64,000 nucleotides of DNA from Cercis canadensis (taxonomy: Eukaryota > Streptophyta > Magnoliopsida > Fabales > Fabaceae), in the NCBI GenBank assembly GCA_003255065.1, contig QAOA01002999.1, positions 168,738 through 232,737 of the forward strand, written 5' to 3'. This document shows, in pieces, positions 12,601 through 24,077 of this stretch (positions are counted from its first letter, which is position 1; each line of letters opens with the position of its first letter). The translations under genes and the position numbers were made by a program. The notes below the pieces were generated by a model. It was given only the letters and a program-made list of their open reading frames with translations. It had not been told where the DNA came from and did no database searches.

Positions 12601-13995
12601 CCTCTCCAAAAATATGAAGAATACTCAAGAATACTCAACTTTTCTCTCAATTTTTCTCTCTTTGATCTATTTTTTCAAGTTCTCTCTCTTCCTTTTCTGT
12701 TTTCACCTTGAGAGCATATTGTGAGGCTCTCTCATCTCTTTTATTTTATTTTATTTTGATTTTAGACAAGAAACCCTAAAAAATGGCACTTTCTTTAAAG
12801 TTTCCTTTGGGTGAGCACCTTCCATGAAGCTTCCTAGATGCTAGCCCTTTTGAATTGTAGTTAAGAATATTTCTCCAACCTTAGTTGAACTTTCGTTTAG
12901 ATTTCTACAAATTTATTTAATTTTTTGATTAAAAACAAAAACTATGAAACCTTAATGAGCCAATTGTGCCAAATTAGGTCAAATTGAGCCCAAAGAGCTC
13001 AACCTTAGACTTAAGTTGGGTCAATTGGTCTCAAATTAAACCTCAAACTTATGAAATAGTCCAGCAAACATATATAATTTATTTGGATTAAAAATATTTG
13101 GAAAACGAAAATCAGGTAGGTCCAAAGACCCTTAAACTAGGGTTTTAGCATGACGAGCCAAGCCTAAAACATGAATTTTGACTCAAAATCACTAAAAGCC
13201 AAAAAAGTATAATCTTTTTGTTGAAATAAAGTATTTGAAGAAAATCAAATAAACCAAAGGCCCTAAACTCAAATTTAAAGAAAATGGGCTAAAAGGCCTC
13301 CTAACTTTGGTTAAAATAAAATGGGCCAATGTCCAAAAACTAAAACTTTGATCTAAAAGCTAAAAGAGGCCTTAAAGACCTTAAAATCATATTTTTCACA
13401 AGAATACATAAATTTTAAATAAAAATAATTAAAAATAATTTTTTTAAAAAAACGTATAACACCCATAGACAAAATATGGTGTCTACATCTCAAGTCTCAA
13501 GTGACTTTTCAATTCTATCTTAAAAAAAATTNTAGACTTAAGTTGGGTCAATTGGTCTCAAATTAAACCTCAAACATATGAAATAGTCCAGCAAACATAT
13601 ATAATTTATTTGGACTAAAAACATTCGGAAAACGAAAATCAGGTAGGTCCAAAGACCCCTAAACTAGGGTTTTAGCATGACGAGCCAAGCCTAAAACATG
13701 AATTTTGACTCAAAATCACTAAAAGCCAAAAAATTATAATCTTTTTGTTGAAACAAAGTATTTGAAGAAAATCAAATAAACCAAAGGCCCTAAACTCAAA
13801 TTTAAAGAAAATGGGCTAAAAGACCTCCTAACTTTGGTTAAAATAAAATGGGCCAATGTCCAAAAACTAAAACTTTGATCTAAAAGCTAAAAGAGGCCTT
13901 AAAATCATATTTTTCACTAGAATACATAAATTTTAAATAAAAATAATTAAAAATAAAAAACGTATAACACCCATAGACAAAATATGGTGTCTACA
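9666..13995 (-). mobile_element. Tat/Ogre-type solo LTR inside the hAT element (inflated by assembly duplications)
   Basis: It begins TGTCACAATGTACCCGAAGG, nearly identical to the edges of the LTRs at 29968 and 39402, and ends GGTGTCTACA like them (at 13487). The flanks CCTCA (9661-9665) and TCTCA (13488-13492) are a 5-bp duplication with one change. There is no gag or pol, so it is a solo LTR. Its apparent length includes a 771-bp assembly duplication. The tail is also repeated after an N (second end at 13995). The true length is probably close to 3.05 kb, like the full LTRs in this window. Sense is minus by analogy with the full element. The open frames inside are chance. Confidence 0.75.
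10025..11567. repeat. 771-bp duplication either side of a single N (assembly artefact)
   Basis: 10025-10795 and 10797-11567 are each 771 bases and nearly identical, separated only by N at 10796. This looks like two overlapping contig ends joined without merging. Confidence 0.85.
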
Positions 13996-14038
13996 TCTCA
14001 AGTCTCAAGTGACTTTTCAATTCTATCTTAAAAAAATT
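13005..14038. repeat. about 0.5-kb duplication either side of a single N (assembly artefact)
   Basis: 13005-13531 and 13533 to about 14038 repeat the same sequence across N at 13532, with a few differences. A shorter copy of the same behaviour surrounds the N at 14167. Confidence 0.8.
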
Positions 14039-14244
14039 AGTGGAATACAACTGGCTAAATGGGTGGTGCTGTGGTGGAGATTTAGGCTATGTGTGAGCGC
14101 ATCTTCTAAATTTTCATGGGGGCAAAAAAAAAAATTATCACATATTTTAATTTAAAAAAAAATTTACNACATATTTTAATTAAAAAAAAAAATTACCTTG
14201 TGGGGGGCAATTGCCCCCACAGTCATGTACGTGATCCGCCATTG

Positions 14245-14252
14245 GATGTGAT
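14245..14252 (+). repeat. 8-bp target site duplication of the hAT element, right
   Basis: GATGTGAT, identical to the copy at 4978-4985. Confidence 0.85.
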
Positions 14253-16096
14253 TAACAAATAAGCTTGGCTCGAGAGCAAGAGTAATGAGATTTATATGTG
14301 AGTCTAGGGTCAGGTGTTCACGAATATGTAATGGTGGAAGAGGAAGAGATTAAATGCAGGTTTTGTATGGGATGGGGGACGTTCTTAAAGAGAACATGCA
14401 GGTGTTTGGGTAATGAACCTTCAAAACGAAATTGGAGATATGGAGGGTCCTCATTTGTCCCCTCTTCCCTCACTTTTTTAATCACTTTTGTTGGGACCCT
14501 AACAAAGGCATTATAGAAACTAGTATCTATAGTGAACTCAAGCAATTAAGCCAAACTGAAACATGATTTGGTCCAGCTTTATATACTTCAAATCCAAACA
14601 CCTCTATCACTACCCCCAAAATTACTGTTGCATGCATGCCTGCATATATATATGACTTTAAATGTCAGAGACAGAGTTAGTTATTTTATAAAACGATGAA
14701 TGGCGGAACAGAACATGTTGCTTTGGTTTGGTGAGAGAGAGATTCGTTATGTTTTTGTAGTTGAAAATGCAGATTACGATGTTGGCAACCGGCACACACT
14801 TCCCCACTTAGGAAGAAACAAGACGAGGTGTGGTCTATATATGACTATGAGATGACAGTAAGTAACTCTTGTTTAGCGCGCCGCGGAGACATTCGTTAGC
14901 GTACAACAAACGGCAACTGTGGCTCTTCCATAGTATTTGGTACATGAAGAAATGGCGGATCGGTTCTTTCCAAATACAATGCCCGACGGGAAACGACAGT
15001 GTCAAACACACAAGAAGAACAAGAAGCAATGACTGTCAGTGACACTGACGGCATCGATTCTCTCCCATTGGGTCACCCCCTCTTTTTTTTTTTTTTTTTT
15101 AAATATTATTGTTGGGCCTCATTTTGTAAAATATAATTTCAATATAATTCTATGCATAATTTGTAATTATTCAAAATACTACTACTACATCTAGCCTTTA
15201 AAATGCATTATATTATTTCACCAATAAGCGGCTGCCACATGTCCCTATTAGTTGTTACATTTAAACAACAAGTGATATTTTAGTCCTTTCTTAAATTTTA
15301 TTATATTCATTCATTACTTAGACATATTATAAAATATATTTTGTATTCACCGAATTTTTTGTGAGTGTGACTATTTTTATAGCCTAATAAAAATGTAAAA
15401 AATTATGTTGACAAAATTATCTTTTAATTAGTGCCAATGCATTCTCCTGCATTAATTACTTCTTAATTCATAATTAATTATTTTATGTCTTTCTCTCTTC
15501 TCTCTTTCCTTCTTATTTTGGAATATATAAACTAATTTTTTTTTTCGGTGTGACTATTTCCACAGCAAAAATTACTAAAACCACAGCCTAATAAATATAA
15601 AAAAATTATGTTGGCAAATTTATCCTTTAATTAGTGCCAATGCATTCTACTGCTCACCATGCTTTTATATATTGCTTTACTACTGTGGAACTGTAGTTTA
15701 ACTTGAGCTGTTCAAGGAAAAAAANAAAAAAAAAAAAAAAAAAAAACTGGACAAAATGCTCATGTTCTTCACAAGGAACAGCCAAATAATTATAACATGT
15801 AAAAAAAATAATTTCAAATTCATGGCTGACATTTAGTAATTTAGTAAAAAAAAAAAAAAACTAAACGAGTAAATAAATTACAACAAACCCAGGACAAAAT
15901 GCTCGTATTCTTCACAAAGAGTTGCCTATCCTGTTCAACTACTCAACTTCCAATACAGTAATGTGGTAAAACTTAATGGTGAATGAAGAAAAAATTTCCT
16001 CTAGCAGAGGGAACTTGTTCCATTTTTGTATCTCAACACTTAAAAATAACAATTGGTATTTTGCTCCTCCAACAGAAACAATACAACCATCATGAA
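14253..16096. other. intergenic DNA downstream of the transporter gene
   Basis: No gene is supported. At about 15355-15660 a segment of roughly 180 bases is imperfectly repeated in tandem; both copies hold GTGACTATTT and TTAGTGCCAATGCATTCT. At 15745-15925 the phrase GACAAAATGCTC is likewise repeated. A poly-A run with an N lies at 15721-15746. A minus-strand frame near 15029 begins with a hydrophobic stretch but has no support. Confidence 0.5.
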
Positions 16097-16102
16097 TTTA
16101 TT
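16097..16102 (-). terminator. candidate polyadenylation signal of the GONST2-like gene
   Basis: AATAAA on the minus strand, about 40 bases beyond the stop codon at 16143. Position and motif fit a plant near-upstream element; cleavage evidence is lacking. Confidence 0.35.
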
Positions 16103-16142
16103 AATTCTCACATCGCATTTGTTTATAGGGCTGGTTCTACAA

Positions 16143-19100
16143 TCAAGACATCTTAGCTCTGGCAAAGAATACACCAGCAAAGAGACCTGGGAATAGCAGC
16201 ATTGTCAAATTAAGATAGGAGAAGATAAGCTGCATGCAAAAAAGTCATAACTGTAGAGGTTGTCTTAGTTGATTACCAAATAAAATGCTGAATAAATTAG
16301 GTACACTGATAGGTACTTTGAACAATAAAATGCCAGCGATAGAGACTGGAATCTTGTTTAAGGAACCCACCAGACTGTAAAACAGGAGCAAAGAAGTAAG
16401 ATACACAAGAAAGGATGGTGAAAATGAAGCATCCAGAAGTGCTGTAAGTTAGACAGAGATGCCACTCAACACGAAAGTAGAGAACTGAAAGGATTAGAAA
16501 TTTAGCTGAATGCATGTGCATATAATATTTTCAAGATATAGGTTTACCAAATATTTTTCTGCCTTGACTTATCCACAAAAGCATACATATATATACTTAG
16601 TGCTTTTTTTCTCTAGCTAAATAGCACTAGTCTATAACAATTGCTGTATAGAGGATAGTATGTTTATAAATTTGTTCATTGGAAAACGACCTTAACAAGT
16701 ATGCAATTTATAATTTTTAACCATAACATAATTAACTGCGAAGAGTTACCTATATGTAGTAGGGCCAGTTTGACGTAAGAACCACATAGAGGTAAAGCTG
16801 ATAGAAAGTCCAAGCAGTCCACTAGCTGTTGCAACAACCCAAAATATGGGCAAGGTTACTACATCCCTGGAAATCAAAACCAAAATATTAGGGAGCATGC
16901 AGAAGGTTTTCTTGAATTTAGAGACAAAACAACAAATTTACTCACGTGTGTATTACATAATCCCACTCGCCGAAAAGGAAAATCAAGACAATGGCAAAAG
17001 GTAAAGACAATAAATTGTTCAGCAACACCATTGAAACTTCATTAAGAGTTCCAGATCTTGTTGACTTTTTTGCTTCATCCATAACCCACCGAAGGGTAAT
17101 CTGCCACAAAAGGAAAATGTTTTGTTTCTAGCTCATTGAAAATAATTGAGATATGAACCCAAAAGAGGCGCTCCCATTCTCAAAATAATAAATCTCAGAA
17201 TTGAAACTGATAAGCTTATTACAGAACACAGAGATGTATGACATGGCATTTAAACTGCATATACATACAGAGTAACTTGCAGTAAGAACACAATTCATAA
17301 TCTGCCAGGCATAACCAGCAGCATCAAAGGAGAGATCTGTTATACCACCACTGACAGCAGAGATAATCTGCATCAAATAAGAAAGAAGGGGAACTAAACT
17401 TCAGAAACGTTGATCAGCTACTTTTCTCAAGATTAAGAAAGTGATGAAATAATACTTCACAAAAGAGTCACAACTAGCAAGCTATCAGCAAAATAGTCAA
17501 TTAGACCATCAAAATATTCTGTAAAAGACACATACCATTAGAAGAATAAACAAAGTAAGTGTAATTTTTGTTTTTGTGATTTCTCAGCTCATATAGTAAA
17601 CATATTGTATTTCCAATGATTCAGAGCCACAAATGTCAAGAAGTACTTCGCAAACATCACAATTACCAAGAAAACAAAAAAACCATGTTTTCCCAATATT
17701 AAAAGGTGTAAAAAGTTGTATCTTCAAATTTTTCAACATGAGTTAATCATGAAGTAAGAAACTTGTAAAATTTGATATCCATAAATGATGTTTGCCTAAG
17801 CTACATGAGAGTTTTACTAACCCAAGCAGGAGGAGGCAAAAACGTTTGCACTTTTCTTGACAAGATGAAGTATTATAGCCATCAGAGATATAAAAGAAAG
17901 AAATTAATGCTTTCTGAAGAATGGTCCTAACCAGAAATGAAACTAAATTTTGATATAATAGCATATTAACCCCTAAGAGCAATAGTTCCATTTACCATAA
18001 AAAACATGGCAGTCCACACTTTCTGATTCTGACGTTTCCGGAATATATATAATTCTCCAAATGCTGTTAAAATATTTGTCAAATTCTTGAGTATTGTCAC
18101 CATAGCAATATTTATGTACTTCAGACTGAAAAGAAAAATGAACCACGAGTTTAAGAGTGGATAGGAGCTGGACAAGGAGTATCATTCACTAACATACTTA
18201 GAAGTCTGCAAAAATTTGATAGTGCAGATCCTTCCAATAATTTTTGAATAAACAAGACACACTCATACGTAGGTCTTAGAAACAGTAAGCACATGAAGCC
18301 GTATATTCCATACCTATACATGCCTGACACAAGCATGCCAACAAATAAAACATTGACAGGGATCCAGACCCTAACCAACCTCCAGTTGAGCTTTTCAACT
18401 GAAATTACACCAGAGAGATCCAAAAGAACAATAACTAGAGTGCTTATAAAATTCTGCAAGGAAGTAAAAAGAAGAGTATAGATCACAATGCTTGATTTAT
18501 CATAAGCTCCAAGAAACAAAATAGAACAATGTAGCAGTAAGAGATTAAACTATCAGTATAAAAATATTAACAAGTATAGCTAATATAGATTATAGATAAA
18601 GTGCAGTGTTTCAACTATAAATTTTTTGAGATGTGTGCAATGCAGAGAAAGCTTTGCTGTTAGGATTATGAGATCGCAAGTGTTCACATGTTTCAACTCT
18701 ATCACAGAGAAAATAAGGTCAGAAACTAAAGAAAAAAGTAACTTACTTGATAAAACATCAATGATATTCCTGCATTGAAATTATAGCTGGATAAAACAAT
18801 TTTGTTCAGCACTATCATGCTGCAAGAAGAAATGCAGTAAGCAGTGCCAGAGAGAAGAGGCCCAGACTTTTTCCGTCCATGCTGATGCCTTTCATCCCCA
18901 TCAATATGAAGACTTATGTTGTCACCAAGTGAAGCTTTATTTGCTTTTAGAAACCTGCTTGCAAAGGTTAACACGTTTCACATGTTACTTTGGTACCAAC
19001 AGTTACAACTTACAAGGAATTCATAATATTTTGTATCCAAACTCTAAAATGCCTCCAAACTAGAACAAGCATTTTCATGCATCCAAAAAGAGTAGTGCAA

Positions 19101-19623
19101 AAGATTAATTTGAGTTTAAATTGATCAAAATTTTTGACACATATATTGAAGCTGACTAGTATTAACTTCACATGAAGTTGAATGTGGAAAAAATTCACAT
19201 GGGAATGCATGCTTGTGGCACATCATTGGCATACCACATATAGCTTCCATGTGCGTCAAATCTGAAAGTTAAATTAAAATGACAAAAAAACCTTCTGAAA
19301 TGGCCAAATTACAAGTAATAGATAGAAATGGGTGCAGAGAAAGGGAAATACCTATATCTATAGAGATAAACCACATCAGTGTCAAAAAGATGAAAAGATT
19401 ATATAAAATATAATGTGAATGAAAATAAAAAACAGCAGGCTAGAAGATTGACTTTGAACCTGTCACTCATAGCTCTACGTTCTACATGTGTTGTGAAGTT
19501 GTTGATTGACATCTTTCCTTGATCATGAATTCCATCAAAAATTTTCTGCACTGCATTAATGGTGCTTACTTCTGGTTCTTCGGAGTCATAATTAACCACA
19601 TCTAACTTAAAATCAGACGACAT
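16143..19623 (-). CDS. GONST2: GONST2-like Golgi GDP-sugar (GDP-mannose) transporter, 9 coding exons
   Basis: Exons, read on the minus strand: 19623-19460, 18954-18747, 18453-18314, 18125-17996, 17367-17269, 17100-16946, 16866-16750, 16374-16277, 16186-16143. All junctions are GT-AG and phases agree. The total is 1155 nt, giving 384 residues. Residues 1-85 are polar and probably cytosolic. A multi-span membrane domain (drug/metabolite transporter fold) follows, from GPLLSGTAYCISSCSM. The GDP-sugar motif GSLNK lies at 341-345, and the C-terminus is FARAKMS. The GONST/VRG4 family moves GDP-sugars into the Golgi for glycan synthesis; the C-terminus and overall sequence favour GONST2 over GONST1. 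The start is the first ATG in an exon beginning after an acceptor at 19633. I see no broken residue. Confidence 0.9.
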
Positions 19624-20399
19624 ATCACTGACCTGCAAGTCAGAAAAACTCAAACATGAAAATGATGAAACACAAAAACCTTTACAAACTCAAGACATTT
19701 AACGAATTGAGTTTCCACGAGATCATGACAAATAAGTGAAGAGAAGATGGAGGTAATACCAAATGCAAATGTCAAAAGAAGTTGAAAACTCTTCCCTTTT
19801 TGAAGAGACAGAGGAACCAGAGAGAGCCTGGAGCATCAAAATGATCAATAATATATCCTAAAATGCTCAACTTATTAAATCATGTATAATCTAATGAAAA
19901 CTGTATAAACTGAAAATGAATTTAAAGAAATAACTCCTAGAATCACACTACAGGCAGAGATAAAAGTTGAAGCAATTTTGAATATGTTCAAATCTCAAAA
20001 TTTACCTTGAATCCAAAAACAAAACAATCAATTTCAACGGTTACGAAATGATTTTCCAACAGAGTCCATGACGTAATTCTTTCTAGGATTCCCAATTGGG
20101 AGAGTATACTATAGCCTACTGAAACCATGTGATGCGTCATGCAATTTCTACATGCCAAAATAACCGCCAACACACTTATGGACAAAAATCATAATGAAAA
20201 ACGACAAATTGGCAGAAAATTACACCCAAGAAAAGCAGACAAACAAGAAATCATGATCACAAACAAAACAGCAGCAACAGATTGCAAATTCAATACCAGC
20301 GAGAACCGCGAGTATCTTTGAGTTTATGCACAAAATCACAGCACCCACAACGTGATCATCCACAAATAGACAAATCATACTAAATAGGCGATAACCATT

Positions 20400-20720
20400 T
20401 GATGAAAATTAAGAAAAATTAAAAATTTCCTCGGTAATGGAAGAATCGTGTGGCTACTCAGTCGGAGGGGACAAAAAACCATGCCAAAGACGTGAGGCGT
20501 AGCTGTCCTTTTTGAATAACACGCAAAGGAAAGAAGAAAGGGAATGGTGGTATAGGGGAAAATCCATGAAAAAATGAATTAATGGGTTGGTTCGATTCAT
20601 CAGAAGGCGAGATTCCAGGTGAAGAGGACCGCCCAAGAAGTAGAATATTGACAAGGGAACAGTTCCCGAGGCTTGCAAAGTCAAAGGAATTGAACGAGCC
20701 ATGGCTTCAAGAACAAGTGA
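20400..20720 (-). other. probable 5' leader exon and promoter-proximal region of the GONST2-like gene, with an upstream ORF
   Basis: About 0.8 kb upstream of the coding ATG lies an 82-codon frame (20702-20454, MARSIPLTLQ...). It follows a pyrimidine-rich leader-like stretch and an AT-rich TTTAAATAA near 20790. No GT donor in it with a good consensus joins the exon at 19632 in frame, so I read it as a non-coding first exon holding an upstream ORF. An alternative N-terminus cannot be excluded without transcripts. Confidence 0.3.
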
Positions 20721-21229
20721 ACCAAAGAAGAAAGTGAAATGAATGGATTTTGTAATATGAATGTGGGTTTTGTCGTTTGTTTATTTAAATTTGGAGAAGG
20801 TAGCGCCTAGTGCATTCTGCAACAGAACACACCTGGACCTGGGGCAATTATTGGGTCGGAGCTTTAATTGGGTAACCCGACCCGTCTCGACAATTTCCAT
20901 AGCATGAGTTAAATTTTTAGGAAAAATCTAACTTATCCCTTTTAACTTAAGGTTATGTGCAGTTTACCCCTTAAACTATAACAAATTACAAAGAACCCCT
21001 TTCAATTATGAAAATGTGTAGAAAAGCCAAAATCTCTAGATGGCCGTCTATATATGGACGGAAAATATCACATGCACGCACATGATGTGATTAATCACTA
21101 TTTAACTCAAAAAATAATCATTAATTAACCCAAAAAATTTAATTAATCACTAATTACCTCTCCCTTGTCCCTCTTCTCTCACCCTTACTCTCGTTTCTCA
21201 CAGTCACCGCCACCGCCACCACCACCGCC

Positions 21230-21440
21230 AATGAAAGCAGCAACAAAGCCACCGTCACCAGCCCTGCACCACCAACAACAACAAGAGCCACATTCAGATA
21301 TTAGAGAAATTCCAAAGAAATTCCAGGACGAAATAGTTCTCTCTCTCGCTCTACCGACACGAGGAGAAATTTCAGAGCTCTACTTAAGGGGGAGGGACTT
21401 CTTCGTTTTAGATTTGTTGGATATGTTTAGATCGGTGTTG
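21230..21440 (+). pseudogene. unidentified coding-like fragment within the outer MULE
   Basis: An open frame after a CT-rich leader and a CCGCCACC triplet run begins MKAATKPPSPALHHQQQQEP. It then becomes an ordinary mixed sequence (SLALPTRGEISELYLRGRDFF) before a low-complexity tail. Codon composition and the Pro/Gln-rich start look like a captured first exon. I do not recognise the parent gene. It may not be expressed. Confidence 0.3.
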
Positions 21441-22619
21441 AATCACTATTGTTGCTGTTTTGTTTCAACATTTGTTGCTTTTCTGGTGCGATTGAGAAGA
21501 ACAGAACAAGAAAAAACTTTGAAATGCACTAAACTAATTTTTTTTTTCTTTTTTTTGGTTTGTTCTTTGAAAATCTCTCATACCCACAAACCCAAACCCC
21601 TCAAATTTCATCGATCTTATTTTTTGAGCTCAAGCCATCGTGAACTAGAGGAAGAAGTTGTGCTAATGCTGCTGTCTCTCACTTTTGTGCTTCATTTTAA
21701 GCTTCAATCTTAAAACTAATAGCATGATATTGTTGTAAATTTTACAAGCTTTAAAATAGTATGCAACTTGTAAATTTTAGTTGAGAAATGAGAGAAATGT
21801 GAAGAGAAACCCGAATGGGTTTGAAAACGGGTTGACTTGCTGGAAAAGAATACCCACTGGGTGTTAAAGATGACGAATTTCAAATATTAATGTTTGGCCC
21901 TGCTTTTATAAATCTATTATGAGTAAACTTACATTTTGGTCCTTAAAAGATTTGAGATTAGACAAAATCGTCCCTAAAAGATATAAAACAACAAATTGGT
22001 CATCGAAAGATGCGACATCCATAACAAAATGGTCCTCCGTTAGTGTAGTCCGTTAACAGATAACGGAAGTGCTGACGTGTCACCATTAAATGCTTATGTG
22101 ACATGTTAACTGCTTGCTTGGCAGTTTAAGTTGCCACGTGGATTGTAAACTCAAAACCTCTCTCTTCCCCTTCTCTCTCACAGAACCACCCTCATCTCTC
22201 ATCTCTCTCACTCTCACTCTTTTTATTGTGAGCTATGAGGTGCTCAAAAAAAGAAAATCAGACTAACAAAAACAACAACTTTCTCTTGAGCCAAACTTAT
22301 AAAATCCTTTCTCAAAACATCTCTCAAACAAAGATGACCCTCATTGACTAGCTTATCCGCACACTTTGTTGTCTTCCCTATAGCAATGAGGGTAAGGGAG
22401 GAAGAAGTATGAAAAGTGAAGGACTAAGGACCATTGCATGCATAAAGGAATGGGGTGTATGTAAAAAAGGAGCTGATAGAAAGCAAAGAACCATGCAAGA
22501 AGAACATGTGCCCCGAGTTGACTCAGTCACCATGCAAGAAGAACATGTGCCCCGAGTTGACTCAGTTCAGCTGAGTCACATGTGCCCCAAGTACCTTATC
22601 TCCGAATAGATAAAGAAGC

Positions 22620-22930
22620 CTTCAAGGGTGAGCAATGCATCAAATACTATCAGCAATGCTGCCAGTAGTATTTAGGAAATGCTTAAGGATTTTTTCCAGC
22701 AGTAGCTAAGGATGGAGATGCAATGGAGGGAGTTGATGGAAAGGCATGCCCATGAAAGGCAGTTATTTTAGCAGGAGTGGCGACAGACAATGGAAAAGCT
22801 AGAGAGGGAGAGATTGATGATTGAGCAGGCATGGAGGGAGAGGGAAGAACAGAGGTCAATTAGAGATGAAAGCCGAGCAGAGAGGAGGGATGCTTTGTTA
22901 ACAACCCTTTTGAACAAACTCATCCATGAG
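22620..22930 (+). pseudogene. captured trihelix (GT-factor)-like C-terminal helical fragment
   Basis: One frame reads EMLKDFFQQ, a stop, then a charged helix with MQWRELMERHAHERQLF. After another stop it continues QEWRQTMEKLERERLMIEQ through RAERRDALLTTLLNKLIHE, and then enters a GAGA repeat. A long Arg/Glu-rich amphipathic helix ending in a leucine-rich LLNKL is typical of the C-terminal coiled coil of plant trihelix transcription factors. The DNA-binding helices are absent. Three in-frame stops in the wider stretch make it a dead gene fragment, captured by the MULE. Family naming is tentative. Confidence 0.45.
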
Positions 22931-23082
22931 AGAGAGAGAGAGAGAGAGAGAGATGAGAGTGAGAGTGAGAGAGAGAGATGAGAGATGAGGGCGGTCCGTG
23001 AGAGAGGAGGGGAAAAGAGAGAGAGAAATGAGAGAGGAAGGGAAAAGAGAGAGAGAAATGAGAGAGGAGGGGAAGAGAGAGA
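22928..23082 (+). repeat. GA-rich microsatellite with 40-bp higher-order repeats
   Basis: (GA)n interspersed with GAGAGAGGAGGGGAAA; the unit GAGAGAAATGAGAGAGGA recurs three times. Open frames here are artefacts of composition. Confidence 0.8.
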
Positions 23083-23545
23083 GTTTTAAATTTATAATCC
23101 ACGTGGCAACTTAAACTGTCATGCAAGGAGTTAACATGCCACACAAGCATTTAACGGTGACACGTCAGCACTTCTGTTACCTGTTAACGGACTACACCAA
23201 CGGAGGATCATTTTGTTATGGATGTTGCATCTTTGGAGGACCAATTTGTTGTTTTGTATCTTTTAGGGACAATTTTGTCTAAGCTCGAATCTTTCGAGGA
23301 CCAAAATATAGGTTTACTCATCTATTATTTATACCACTGTAAATTGCACTATGACCCATAATTAGTGATTAATCACATCACATGCATGACACATGATGTT
23401 TTTCATCCATTTATAGATGTCTGTTTGGAATTTGAGAGTTTTCTACACATTTTAATAGTTTAAAGGGGTTTCTTCAAAAATTTTAGTTTAGGGAGTAAAT
23501 TTCACATGACCCTAAGTTGAAGGAGATAAACTAGACTTTTCTCTT

Positions 23546-24015
23546 TTATTTTTTGTCCATTATAAGGTACATAACATGGGTAGCTTTTCCTTTCCCAAAA
23601 TGTCACCCTACCTACACCCAATTAGATTTGAGACTGATACCTATTTCATAAAGTACCAAGTACTCAATCACTCAAGTGTCCTCTTCAAGACTCAATAGCA
23701 TGACCATGAATGACCTAGAAATGTAAAATCTCACAAATTTCACGGAGAATTGTTTTGATGATTAAAATACTTTTTTTTTTGTTACAAAGAAACGCAATAG
23801 GCTAAAATGAAATGGGAGTATAAAGTAGGAATAAAGCCCTTGACATCAACCCTATGATTCTTATGACCAAATGAGGTATTGCTAGACCTACACATCATTG
23901 ACTGATTAAAATACTTTTCCATTCTCTATATTTTCACATAATATGTACAACCAAGCTTTCAATTTCCAAAATCTACATAGACCTTCTCTTAACTATAAAA
24001 AACCTATAGCCTTCA
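23546..24015. other. intergenic DNA between the MULEs and the pararetrovirus
   Basis: AT-rich sequence with no coding signal, TIR or LTR end that I can support. Confidence 0.5.
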
Positions 24016-24022
24016 TACATAC

Positions 24023-24074
<52 letters not shown>
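24016..24074. repeat. (CATA)n/(TA)n microsatellite at the left edge of the pararetrovirus
   Basis: Five CATA units pass into about 19 TA units ending at 24074. A second TA run (44272-44293) bounds the other side of the viral sequence. Confidence 0.85.

Positions 24075-24077
<3 letters not shown>

Larger units (their letters stand above)
4986..14244. mobile_element. hAT-type DNA transposon, non-autonomous, with nested insertions
   Basis: The left end reads CAGTGGCGGATC (4986-4997) and the right end GATCCGCCATTG (14233-14244), whose complement is CAATGGCGGATC: 12-bp terminal inverted repeats with one mismatch. Both ends are flanked by the perfect 8-bp duplication GATGTGAT (4978-4985 and 14245-14252). 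TIR pattern and 8-bp duplication are diagnostic of hAT. Subterminal GTGGGGGCAA (about 5012) and its complement (about 14209) add further symmetry. No transposase is visible. After removing the nested MULE, the solo LTR and assembly duplications only about 1 kb of hAT sequence remains. Confidence 0.85.
21921..23319. mobile_element. MULE with 9-bp TSD and about 240-bp TIRs
   Basis: It begins GAGTAAACTTAC and ends ATAGGTTTACTC. The perfect 9-bp duplication ATCTATTAT flanks it at 21912-21920 and 23320-23328. The arms (about 21921-22160 and 23085-23319) share GACACGTCAGCA/TGCTGACGTGTC, CCTCCGTTAG and CCACGTGGATT-type blocks with each other and with the element at 5482-9558, so both belong to one family. 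There is no transposase; the interior carries a trihelix-like gene fragment and a GA-rich microsatellite. Confidence 0.9.
20929..23545. mobile_element. outer MULE-like element with long TIRs, hosting a second MULE
   Basis: 20929-21125 and 23345-23545 form an inverted repeat of nearly 200 bases: AATCTAACTTATCCC on the left pairs with the complement of the segment ending GATAAACTAGACTTTTC, and both arms share AAAATGTGTAGAAAA and GATGTGATTAATCACTA. Long TIRs with unrelated interior DNA suggest a MULE, but I could not find a matching 9-bp duplication outside the arms. A second element (21921-23319) sits just inside the right arm. Confidence 0.65.

Noticed and set aside
14835..15029. Minus-strand frame with a signal-peptide-like start
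   Set aside because: No homology recognised, no conserved neighbours or leader; likely chance.
20454..20702. Calling the 82-codon frame the first coding exon of the transporter
   Set aside because: No donor with good consensus keeps the frame into the exon at 19632, and the internal ATG already gives a complete 384-residue protein.
22920..23150. Ser/Leu/His-rich frame opposite the GA microsatellite
   Set aside because: A direct consequence of (CT)n; not a gene.
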